Assembly: GCA_016219875.1 (NCBI GenBank)
Contig: JACRJZ010000078.1
Span: 1-42,275, forward strand
Direction of reading: 5' to 3'
DNA length: 42,275 nt
From: Verrucomicrobiota bacterium
GTDB lineage: Bacteria > Verrucomicrobiota > Verrucomicrobiia > Limisphaerales > JACRJZ01
This document shows, one piece after another, positions 10,001 through 17,404 of this stretch. A model generated the notes under the pieces. It saw only the letters and a program-made list of their open reading frames with translations. It was not told the DNA's origin and ran no database searches. Positions within the stretch are counted from its first letter, which is position 1. Each line of letters opens with the position of its first letter. A program made the translations under genes and the position numbers.

Positions 10001-13000
10001 TCGCCATTCCCCATTCAGTTTGTTGAGATGGCCGCCCACCAGAATCTTTCCGTCCGCCTGCATAGCCAGGGAAACCACATAATCCGGCCAGATTCCGTGT
10101 GCAGCCGAGTTAAAGCCGTTGTCCGGGGTTCCGTCCGCATTCAGCCGGCCGATGTTGTTGTGCGGCTGTCCGCCCAAGGTGGTAAAGCCGCCGCCCACCA
10201 GAATCTTCCCGTCCGCTTGCATCGTCAGGGCATACACCAAGACTGGAGAAGCGTAGTAACTGCCACTTGCTCCCGGGTTGAAACCGCTGTCCAGGCTCCC
10301 ATCCGCATTCAGTCGGCCAATGTTGGCCCGCGGCTGGCCTCCCAGCGTGCTGAACTCGCCGCCGACCAGAATCTTCCCGTCCGGCTGCACCGCCAGCGCA
10401 TACACAGAAAGACGCGAGTAGTAAGAGTTGACGCTGCCACTTGCTCCCGGATTGAAGTCGCCATCCACCGTGGCCAGGTTCACGGTCAACTCCGCCACTG
10501 CGCTGGTCACGCTGCTGTACCGGTTGCCAACTACCACGCGATATCGCCCGGCATCGCTTGTTTGGACATTGGTCAGGGGCAAGGAAGCCTCCGCGATCGC
10601 GCCCAACTCCAGCCCGTCTTTCCACCATTGATACTCCAAAGGTGCCGTCCCCACTGCCGTCACGCTGAACGTCACACTCTGCCCCGGCTCTCGGCTCTGG
10701 CTCACCGGTTGAGCCGTGATCACCGGGTCGATGACCGTGAGGCTCGCCACCGCGCTCGTCACGGTACCCCAGGCATTGCTCGCCATCACGCTGTAGCCGC
10801 CAGCGTTGCCGCCCAGCACGTTCGTCAGCCTCAAGGCAGCGCTAGTAGCCCCGGCAAGGTTCACTCCGTCAACCAACAGCACCCCGTCCTTCAGCCATTG
10901 GAAGCTCGACGGCCCGGAGCCGGCGACCCCCACGCTGAACGCGGCAGTCGTGCCAGCATTGTTGGTGCGGCTGGCGGGTTGAGCAGCGATCAGCCTCACC
11001 GTAAGACTGGCCACCGCGCTCGTTATGCTGCCCAAAGAATTACTCACCACGACGCTGTAGCCGCCAAAGTCGCTTACCAACAAATTCGTGAGTGTCAGCG
11101 CCGCCGTGGTTGAACCGGAAATGTTAGCTCCGTCCGTCAGCGGCCTTCCGTCCCTTAACCAGGAAAAGCTCAATGGCTGGGAACCATCCGCCACCACACT
11201 GAATATCGTGGTCGTGCCGGCATCATTCGTCCGACTTGCCGGCTGGGAGAGGAGAACAGCACTCCCGGCCCGGCTCTCTACAAACCAGCTTGAAGCGTTG
11301 TGGTGTCCCGCGTAAACAACCCCCCGTGCCCGAAGCTGAGCGGCGGACGGAAGAGACACGCCGCTCAATGACCAGCCGCCAATGATGCGCGCACCTACGC
11401 CGACGAGACTCCAGTTGCTGCCGTTCGTCGAGAACTCAAAGCTCGTGTGCTGGACCTCCGGACTGGCCCCGCCGCGCAGCCAGGTGATCGAGGAACCGTC
11501 ATACGTGAGGCTTTGGGTTGCCGTTTCTGTGTTGTTCAGCCGCCCAATGGAGTTGCGTGAGTGCATGCCCAAGCCGGTGAAAAGGCCACCCACCAGGATT
11601 CTCCCGTCCGCCTGCACCGCCACAGAATGAACTGTGGCGTTCGCCTGGAGGTTGAAAGATCCATCCAGTGTGCCGTCGGCGTTGACACGCGCAATGCCGC
11701 TGTGCGCTTGCCCACCTACACCGCTGAAACAGCCGCCCAGCAGAATCTTCCCGTCCGCCTGGACCGCCAACGAATATACACTCGGAGGGTACAGACAAAT
11801 GGTTCCTTCCGCACTTGGATCGAACCCGCTGTCCAGGGTTCCGTCCGCGTTCAGTCGTGCGATGCTGCTGCGCGGCTGTCCGCCCAAGGTGGCGAATCGG
11901 CCACCCACGAGGATTTTCGCGTCCGCCTGCACCGCCAGCAAATCCACAAAGGGATAATAGCCACCGTTCGCGCCCGGATTGAACCCGCTGTCCACGGTCC
12001 CGTCTGGGTTCAGCCGACTGAGGTAAGCGCGCGGCTGCACACCAAGCGTGGCAAAAACGCCGCCCATCAGTATCTTTCCGTCGGCCTGCACCGCCACTGA
12101 GAGAACGGCGGTTCGGCTCGGATCACTTCCAATTTCTGCCCCGGGATTGAATCCGGTGTCCAGGGTCCCGTCCGCATTCAACCGGCCAATATAATTGCGC
12201 GGTTGCCCGCACAGCATTTTGAATTGACCACTCACCAGGAGCTTCCCGTCCGCCTGCGGCGCCAGCGCAGACACATTGGGATTCCACCAGCCAGGCTCCC
12301 CTCCTGTTACTCCCGAGGTGAAATCATGGTCGAGGGTGCCATCGGCATTGAGTCGCGCTAGGCCATAGCGCGGCTGCCCGCCCAGCGCGGCGAAGGCACC
12401 GCCGACCAAAACCTTCCCATCCGCCTGCAGGACCAGCGCCTGGACGGCTCCATTCGCTTCCAAAGCGAACCCGCTGTCCAAGGTCCCGTCGGCGTTCAGC
12501 CTTCCAAGGTAATTGCGTGCTTGCCCGCCAAGCGTGGTGAACTGGCCTCCAACCAAAATCTTGCCGTCCGTCTGCACCGCCAGCGCCAGTGGAGAGTTGT
12601 TGGCCCCCGGATCAAAACTGTTGTCCACGGTGGCCAAGTTCACCGCCAACACCGCCACGGCGCTGGTTACGCTGCCATAGAGACTCGTTACGACAACCTG
12701 GTACTGACTGCCCGAATCGGTTGCTTGGAGATTGGTTACGATCAGGGATGCTGCAGTAGCTCCGGGCAGGGCGATTCCATCTTTCCACCATTGATATCTC
12801 AAGTTGGTTCCTGCGGCTGCGACGCTCAGAGTGGCAGTCTCACCCAGCTCTCGGCCTTGGCCAGCCGGCTGCGAAGTGATGACAGGGTCCATGACGGTGA
12901 GATGCGCGACGGCGCTCGTGACGCTGCCAAAGCGATTACTGAGTACTACCGAATAGTCCCCGGTATCCCCACCAAACAAGTTTGTGAGGGTCAACGTCGC

Positions 13001-13624
13001 CGTCGGCGCAATAGCGTTGGTCCCGGAGGTCAGCGAGAATCCATCTTTGACCCAACGGCAGGTCATGGGTGGCGCGCCACCCGCTAGGATGGTGAACGTA
13101 ACACTTGTAGCAGCGTCGTTCGTGAGAGTAAGGGGCTGCGTGATCAGATATGGCGCATCGTTCGCAGAGAGAAAAGCCACTTCATCTACCCAGCCCTGAT
13201 CGTTTTGTTGCCCGAAGGTGTTTACCCAACTGTACTCCCAGCGGAGCACCTGCTGGCCGGGGGCGAGCGGTAGGTAGTTCACCAAGTACCACGCCGGGAT
13301 CCACGAATCGCGGTTGGCTACTTGAACACCATTCGTGTAAAAGATAAGGCTGGAGACGGAGCCTGAGCACTTCCACCAGAACGAGAGCCATCCCGGGCCG
13401 ATGACACTCGTTTCGAGCCACGACTGCCGCATATCCGTCCGCCCGCTCTGCGCGCACCAACTGCCGTCGTGCGTCTCGGTGGATTGAACGACCCAAGAAC
13501 CGACGGCGCCCCCGGTGGTCCAGTTGAGGTTGGTGGCGTTCAGGGCTTCTCCGAGGGTCGCGGCGTCGGCAGACGCGCAGAGAGCCGCCAGAGTAGCGCC
13601 GCACAGGGCGATAATTCGTTTCAT
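7061..13624 (-). CDS. Giant secreted protein with Ig-like domains and 3 x 7 delta-60 repeats
   Basis: This 2187-residue protein has a signal peptide (1-21, ending ASADA) and a ConA/MAM-like domain (about 22-158, with WLSFWWK). It then carries seven Ig-like domains in groups of two, three and two (about 158-328, 785-1052, 1497-1675). Each group is followed by seven delta-60 repeats (about 330-698, 1052-1411, 1675-2031). The repeat core is QADGKILVGGxF, then GQPRxxIxRLNADGTLDSGFxP. Each repeat block is followed by a conserved module of about 85 residues (ATQSLxYDGS, then ITWLRGGASPEVWRT, then ARGxV, then WFVES). The C-terminal region (2117-2187) ends FLRVRGP. Seven repeats per block fits three seven-bladed beta-propellers. 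The ATG at 13624 begins a good signal peptide, so the upstream open frame was dropped. Adhesion or surface binding is plausible; no catalytic motif was seen. Confidence 0.9.
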   Translation of the reverse strand: MKRIIALCGATLAALCASADAATLGEALNATNLNWTTGGAVGSWVVQSTETHDGSWCAQSGRTDMRQSWLETSVIGPGWLSFWWKCSGSVSSLIFYTNGVQVANRDSWIPAWYLVNYLPLAPGQQVLRWEYSWVNTFGQQNDQGWVDEVAFLSANDAPYLITQPLTLTNDAATSVTFTILAGGAPPMTCRWVKDGFSLTSGTNAIAPTATLTLTNLFGGDTGDYSVVLSNRFGSVTSAVAHLTVMDPVITSQPAGQGRELGETATLSVAAAGTNLRYQWWKDGIALPGATAASLIVTNLQATDSGSQYQVVVTSLYGSVTSAVAVLAVNLATVDNSFDPGANNSPLALAVQTDGKILVGGQFTTLGGQARNYLGRLNADGTLDSGFALEANGAVQALVLQADGKVLVGGAFAALGGQPRYGLARLNADGTLDHDFTSGVTGGEPGWWNPNVSALAPQADGKLLVSGQFKMLCGQPRNYIGRLNADGTLDTGFNPGAEIGSDPSRTAVLSVAVQADGKILMGGVFATLGVQPRAYLSRLNPDGTVDSGFNPGANGGYYPFVDLLAVQADAKILVGGRFATLGGQPRSSIARLNADGTLDSGFDPSAEGTICLYPPSVYSLAVQADGKILLGGCFSGVGGQAHSGIARVNADGTLDGSFNLQANATVHSVAVQADGRILVGGLFTGLGMHSRNSIGRLNNTETATQSLTYDGSSITWLRGGASPEVQHTSFEFSTNGSNWSLVGVGARIIGGWSLSGVSLPSAAQLRARGVVYAGHHNASSWFVESRAGSAVLLSQPASRTNDAGTTTIFSVVADGSQPLSFSWLRDGRPLTDGANISGSTTAALTLTNLLVSDFGGYSVVVSNSLGSITSAVASLTVRLIAAQPASRTNNAGTTAAFSVGVAGSGPSSFQWLKDGVLLVDGVNLAGATSAALRLTNVLGGNAGGYSVMASNAWGTVTSAVASLTVIDPVITAQPVSQSREPGQSVTFSVTAVGTAPLEYQWWKDGLELGAIAEASLPLTNVQTSDAGRYRVVVGNRYSSVTSAVAELTVNLATVDGDFNPGASGSVNSYYSRLSVYALAVQPDGKILVGGEFSTLGGQPRANIGRLNADGSLDSGFNPGASGSYYASPVLVYALTMQADGKILVGGGFTTLGGQPHNNIGRLNADGTPDNGFNSAAHGIWPDYVVSLAMQADGKILVGGHLNKLNGEWRSQIGRLNADGTLDSGFDPGANGIVSALTVQADGRILVGGEFTTLRGQSRNRIARLNMDGTVDDGFNPGADSAVASLAVQADGRIVVGGSFTTLGGQARHYIGRLNADGTLDSGFNPKADNAVASLALQANGKILVGGAFTSLDGHACGRVARLNTDGTLDSGFHPWASAAVSSLTLQTDGKILVGGSFTNLGGQPRNFLARVNNTEPATQSLGYDGSIVTWLREGASPEVWRTSIEASTNGSAWIKLGEGSRIPGGWEFSGVFLPPDGTLRARGYVSGRDNASGWFVESYCGKLLFVAQPASRTNQANTVARFSVVAGGTEPLNFQWHKDEVPLADSGSLVGAATPVLTLTNALGGDAGGYSVVVSNALGSMTSAVARLTVIDPLITVQPVSQNLELGQNTTLGVTALGTAPLKYRWWKNGIALAGAAEASLSFTNIQASDTGPYFAVVSNQYGSVTSVVAELSVNLATLDSAFDPQANAAVFSLAVQADGKILAGGQFTAIGGQPRDRIARLNADGTADPGFNPGADNYPYCLAVQADGKIVVGGLFTTLGGQPRSCLGRLNADGSLDNGFILGAGRSDNFTLSVDALAVQADGSILVGGHFTSLGGQPRSCIGRLGAAGTLDNWFNPGAGRTDYPPGVNTLVVQPDGKILVGGSFTTLGGQSRKYFARLYEFGAVDGGFDPGVDGYVYSSAIQADGKILVGGTFNNVGGQPRRNIARLNADGTVDAGFNPGANYIVYSFALQTDGQILAGGGFGTVGGQPRAGIARLSADGTLDSVFNPGASGVLGSLLTMAVQADGKILAGGYLTQLTGQSRVGIGRLNNTAPATESLSYNGSTVTWLRGGTSPEVWRTTFDYSTSGLTWTSLGSASRIPGGWQATASSLPPHSILRARGFVSGSHDAAWFVESTLPERQPIYLSLSRNSSNLILKWTGGPGPYQVQQATQFGPSNTWESLGNLMLTNSFSLPIGSGNLFLRVRGP

Positions 13625-13946
13625 GCTTTGGTTTGGTTGAGGATGCCTCTGCCAAGTGAGGAGGCAGTCGAAGAAAGAAACGACACACCGAAGTGGGCAC
13701 CACCTCCTCTGGTCGGCCCTGCTCGTCTGCCTGCGCGACAATACACAACGCTGGCCACCGCCTGCGCGCTTGGTTTCACGGTTTTCTGGCCGGAACCTGC
13801 GCTTCTTCAGCGAGCGCGACAAGCTGAAAATCTTTGCGTATCGCTCTTGATCTGATCCCATGACACTTGGATTTGTTCGGAGCTTCAGGTTGAATCGCCG
13901 TGATCCGGCGGCCGTGGCCGTGTCGGCGCCGTTCGGGTGAACGAAC
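13625..13946. other. Intergenic gap between divergent genes
   Basis: This 322-bp space separates the starts of the giant exoprotein (-) and the lipoprotein (+). It must hold both promoters. No palindrome of the recurrent families and no clear -35/-10 pair could be supported by eye. Confidence 0.4.
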
Positions 13947-14696
13947 ATGACAACGAAACGACATCGCTTAACGGTGGCTCTCCTGCTTGGTGCCCTCGCC
14001 GCGACGCTGACGGGCTGCATCTGGTTCCGGCTGCTGGCCCTGAAGAACCAGCTCGCCGAATTCGACCGCTACGTGAAGGTGGACGAAAGCCGCGGGCTGG
14101 CGCTCCAGTTTGTCAAACCCGTCGTGCGCGACAGCGATGTCCGCGAGTTCCTGGAGGTGGATCCGACCTGCAAGTCAACCAACGGGACGCAACAGACGTG
14201 GTCGTGGACCTTCGAGAAGGTGCCGAACGCCACCAACGCGGAACCGAATCAGTTCAATCTGACGTTTGAAACCTCCTTCGAGAACGGGAAGCTCAACCGG
14301 TTCGCCATTCCCGACCGGTTCCTGGCCATCGTCCCAAAGTGGTTTGTCCTCGGCGTCTTTCGGTCGCTGGGGAACGCGAAGATCGACAAGAGCAAACGCT
14401 CGGCGCAGGCCAGTCTCACCCTCGATCCCAAGGAGGCAATCCGACCGCTGACCAAGACCGAGGTGACCCAACTGCTCGGCCAGCCGTTTGAGATCACCGA
14501 ATCCAAACAAGGCTTTGTCTGGCGCTACCGGCACCGACTCCGAAGTCCGTCGATCCCGGCGGGCCAACATCTCGAAGCCGTGACCAAGATCACCGTGGCC
14601 AAGGACTCGGAGAAGCTCAAGGCCATGCAACTGAACTACACCGGACACCGCTTGACGCTGTCGTTCGACGAACCCGAGGCGAAGCCGAAGAAGTGA
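13947..14696 (+). CDS. Predicted lipoprotein of unknown function
   Basis: A 249-residue protein with a lipoprotein signal: positive MTTKRHR head, hydrophobic stretch, then lipobox LTGC (Cys23). It is expected to be lipid-anchored outside the cytoplasmic membrane. The rest is a mixed alpha/beta chain with no family recognised; SmpA/BamE-like small lipoproteins were considered but the length and motifs do not match. The stop is followed 59 bp later by the dihaem protein gene on the same strand, so co-expression is possible. Confidence 0.72.
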   Translation: MTTKRHRLTVALLLGALAATLTGCIWFRLLALKNQLAEFDRYVKVDESRGLALQFVKPVVRDSDVREFLEVDPTCKSTNGTQQTWSWTFEKVPNATNAEPNQFNLTFETSFENGKLNRFAIPDRFLAIVPKWFVLGVFRSLGNAKIDKSKRSAQASLTLDPKEAIRPLTKTEVTQLLGQPFEITESKQGFVWRYRHRLRSPSIPAGQHLEAVTKITVAKDSEKLKAMQLNYTGHRLTLSFDEPEAKPKK

Positions 14697-14755
14697 AGCT
14701 CCGGCGCGTTTCCCGCGGCTTGCGTTCGGCGCGGCGGCCGCTAGACTCGCGCCCC

Positions 14756-17263
14756 ATGAAAACCACCTGCGTTGGGCTGGCCTTGTTGCTCGCAGTGCCG
14801 ATGGCTTGGGCGGCGCCCGGGCCGGCCTCCGGGGAGTTCGCCGAGTTGCAGCGGCAAATCGCCGCCAGCGTGAAGTGGGACCGCGCCCGCCTGGGCCGTG
14901 AGGCCGCGCGACCGGAGGCGTTGATTCTCGATTCGGACCGGACGCCGCTGGACGTGGTCGGTCGCCGGACGCAGGCCCTGTTGGACGACTTGCGCGCCCG
15001 GCCGTCCGCGCCTGACTTGACGGCGGAGGCGGCCGCTTTGGAGTTGTTGCGAAAACAGAAACCGTCTTCCGAGGCCGAGCAGCGCGCCCTGTTCGAGAAG
15101 TTGGTCGCCTTGCGCCGGCAGATCGCGTTCAAGAACCCGCTGCTGGATTTCGACGCCATCCTTTTCCTCAAGCACAACAAGCAGGCGCGCGGTTACCGGC
15201 ACATGGTGGACCAGTATCTCGGGTTCAACGCGGAGAAGGCCGGAGGCGTGTTCGTGTTGCGGCGGCCCTTCAGCGATCAGCCCGCGGTGGAGAGCTTGCT
15301 GGCGAAGTCTCCCGTGCAGGACGGCCGACTGAAGGGACGCGTCCTCGAGAACCAGGGCGGCTTCATCGGCCTGGACCTGGACTACGATGGCCGGTCCATC
15401 CTGTTCGCCTTCACCGAAGCGGAACACGCGGTCCCGGCCAACGCGTCCTTCGATGAGCAGTATTGCTCGCGGCAGGAGTTGAAGAAGGACAAGGGCGCGT
15501 TGCATCACCACTTTCGCCCGGAGAGCACGTATCACGTCTTTCGCGCGAACGCCGACGGCAGCGGCTTGCGCCAACTCACCGACGGGATGTGGAACGACTA
15601 CGACCCGTGCTTCCTGCCGAACGGCCGCATCGCGTTCATCTCCGAACGGGCGGGCGGACAGGTGCGCTGCGGCATGAGGCCGCTGCCCAGCGCCACGTTG
15701 CACGCCATGATGGGCGACGGCAGCGACATCATCCAGTTAAGCTGGCACGACACCCAGGAATGGCATCCGAGCGTGGACGGCCAAGGCCTGATCGCCTACA
15801 CGCGCTGGGACTACGTGGACCGCGATTCGGACGTGGCCCAACATCTCTGGACGTGCTACCCGGATGGACGCGACCCGCGCAGTCCCCACGGCAACTATCC
15901 CGAACGCCGCGAGCTTCGCCCCTGGATGGAGATGTCCATCCGCGCCGTGCCAGGGTCGCACCAGTACGTGGCCGTGGCCGCGCCGCACCACGGCGAGGCT
16001 TACGGCTCCATCGTCTTGATCGACCCGCGCCAGACCGATGATCGCGCCACGGCGCAACTGCGGCGGGTGACGCCGGAAGTGCCGTTTCCGGAGTCCGAAT
16101 CCGCCCCCGGCGTGCCCCACACGAAAGGCACGCATTCGCCGACCGCGGAGGTTTACGGGACGCCGTGGCCGCTCAGCGAAGATTACTTTCTGTGCGTCTT
16201 TGACGCGGGCCAGCGCCACTACGGGGTCTGTTTGCTCGACGCTTTCGGCAACCGCGAGTTGCTCTATCGCGATCCGGAGATCGCCTGCCTGGACCCGATT
16301 CCCTTGAAGCCCCGCCAGCGTCCACCCGTGGTCCCCGTCGCGACGGTGCAAGCCAAGGCGGATCGAGAGACGGCGCCCGAACTGGCGACCGGGACCGTCG
16401 CAATCATGAATGTGTACGACAGTTCGTTCCCGTGGCCGGCGGGGACGACGATCAAGCAGGTGCGCGTGGTGAACATCTTCCCCAAGGACAATCCGTTCCA
16501 GGATGAACCGCGCATGGGCGTGGCCGCGCAGTCGCTGGGCCGCGGCGTGCTCGGGGTCGCGCCGGTGGAGGCGGACGGCAGCGCGCACTTCAAAGTGCCC
16601 GCGGGCGCGCCGGTTTACTTTCAGTTGCTCGACGAGCGCGGGCTGGCGGTGCAGACCATGCGCAGCGACACCTACGTGCATCCCGGCGAAACCCTCACGT
16701 GCGCCGGCTGCCACGAGTCCAGGCAAAGCCGGCCCACGTCCAGGCCGACGAACCCGCCGTTGGCGCTCCAACGTTTGCCGTCCACCTTGCAGCCGGAACT
16801 GGACGGCGCCCATCCGCTCACCTTCGCGCGACTCGTGCAGCCGGTGCTCGACGCCCGATGCGTCGGTTGCCACGACCGCGAAGCCAAGGCGCCCAGCTTG
16901 CACGGCGACCGCTTTGGCCCACACGGCTGGTCTGAAGCCTTCCATACGCTGAAGAAATTCGCCTGGGCCAGAAGCGGTGGAAACGGCGTTGCCCTGACGG
17001 AGCGGCAATATTCCATTCCAGGCCAGGAAGGGGCGCGGGTGTCGCGGCTCTACCAGCAACTCGCCCAGGGCCATCATGACGTCAGGCTGGCCCCGGCAGA
17101 ACTGCGCCGCATCACGGTCTGGCTCGACTGCAACAGCAACTTCTACGCAGCCTACACGGATGCCGGCAAGCAGGCGCGGGGTGAGGTGGTACAGCCCAAG
17201 TGGGGATTGCCGAAGTGGACCGCGGCCGAGACTCTCAGCCAAGGAACCGGTCCCCGGTTTTGA
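14756..17263 (+). CDS. HZS-alpha-like dihaem c-type cytochrome with TolB-like propeller region
   Basis: An 835-residue exported protein (signal peptide 1-20, MAWAAP). Helical residues 25-140 lead to a TolB/YncE-like propeller region with repeats such as FRANADGSGLRQLTDG and WHPSVDGQGLIAYTRWDY. A segment of the type found in the middle domain of hydrazine synthase alpha follows (about 535-640: SFPWPAGTTIKQVRVV, then PRMGVAAQSLGRGVLG, then VEADGSAHFKVPAG). Two c-haem sites CxxCH lie at 649-653 and 702-706. Homologues of this layout are common in Planctomycetes and Verrucomicrobia that do not perform anammox, so hydrazine synthesis is not implied. A periplasmic electron-transfer or oxidoreductase role is inferred. 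The frame runs back to 14693, overlapping the lipoprotein stop, but the ATG at 14756 starts the signal peptide. Confidence 0.82.
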   Translation: MKTTCVGLALLLAVPMAWAAPGPASGEFAELQRQIAASVKWDRARLGREAARPEALILDSDRTPLDVVGRRTQALLDDLRARPSAPDLTAEAAALELLRKQKPSSEAEQRALFEKLVALRRQIAFKNPLLDFDAILFLKHNKQARGYRHMVDQYLGFNAEKAGGVFVLRRPFSDQPAVESLLAKSPVQDGRLKGRVLENQGGFIGLDLDYDGRSILFAFTEAEHAVPANASFDEQYCSRQELKKDKGALHHHFRPESTYHVFRANADGSGLRQLTDGMWNDYDPCFLPNGRIAFISERAGGQVRCGMRPLPSATLHAMMGDGSDIIQLSWHDTQEWHPSVDGQGLIAYTRWDYVDRDSDVAQHLWTCYPDGRDPRSPHGNYPERRELRPWMEMSIRAVPGSHQYVAVAAPHHGEAYGSIVLIDPRQTDDRATAQLRRVTPEVPFPESESAPGVPHTKGTHSPTAEVYGTPWPLSEDYFLCVFDAGQRHYGVCLLDAFGNRELLYRDPEIACLDPIPLKPRQRPPVVPVATVQAKADRETAPELATGTVAIMNVYDSSFPWPAGTTIKQVRVVNIFPKDNPFQDEPRMGVAAQSLGRGVLGVAPVEADGSAHFKVPAGAPVYFQLLDERGLAVQTMRSDTYVHPGETLTCAGCHESRQSRPTSRPTNPPLALQRLPSTLQPELDGAHPLTFARLVQPVLDARCVGCHDREAKAPSLHGDRFGPHGWSEAFHTLKKFAWARSGGNGVALTERQYSIPGQEGARVSRLYQQLAQGHHDVRLAPAELRRITVWLDCNSNFYAAYTDAGKQARGEVVQPKWGLPKWTAAETLSQGTGPRF

Positions 17264-17301
17264 CGCGAGGGCGATCAAGTCCCCGCCGCGCCTCGCGCGA
17301 T

Positions 17302-17385
17302 CCTGTAGCAGCCGACGTGAGGAGGCTCCAATTGTCTTCTGATTTCTGCCTCTGATTGGAGCCTCCTCACGTCGGCTGCTACAGG
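17302..17385. repeat. Perfect 31-bp-arm palindrome between convergent genes
   Basis: Arms at 17302-17332 and 17355-17385 are exact complements around a 22-bp loop, a member of the GTAGCAGCCGACGTGAGGAGG family. It lies between the dihaem protein (+) and the EF-hand sulfatase (-), whose stops face each other. The transcript on either strand would form a very stable hairpin, so a bidirectional 3'-end or terminator role is plausible, although no U-tract follows. Confidence 0.8.
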
Positions 17386-17404
17386 TCTTGAAGTTGGCTC
17401 ACGG

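Noticed and set aside
8118..12100. Plus-strand frames inside the giant exoprotein
   Set aside because: They repeat with the delta-60 period (for example RPPTRIFPSAC) because they are antisense translations of the repeats.
10867..12640. Regular repeats considered as a CRISPR array
   Set aside because: The period is about 150 bp, it is coding and degenerate, and no short identical repeat with unique spacers was found anywhere in the window.
14756..17263. Calling the dihaem protein hydrazine synthase
   Set aside because: Only alpha-middle-domain similarity is visible; no other anammox subunits are present, so the enzyme name would be unsupported.
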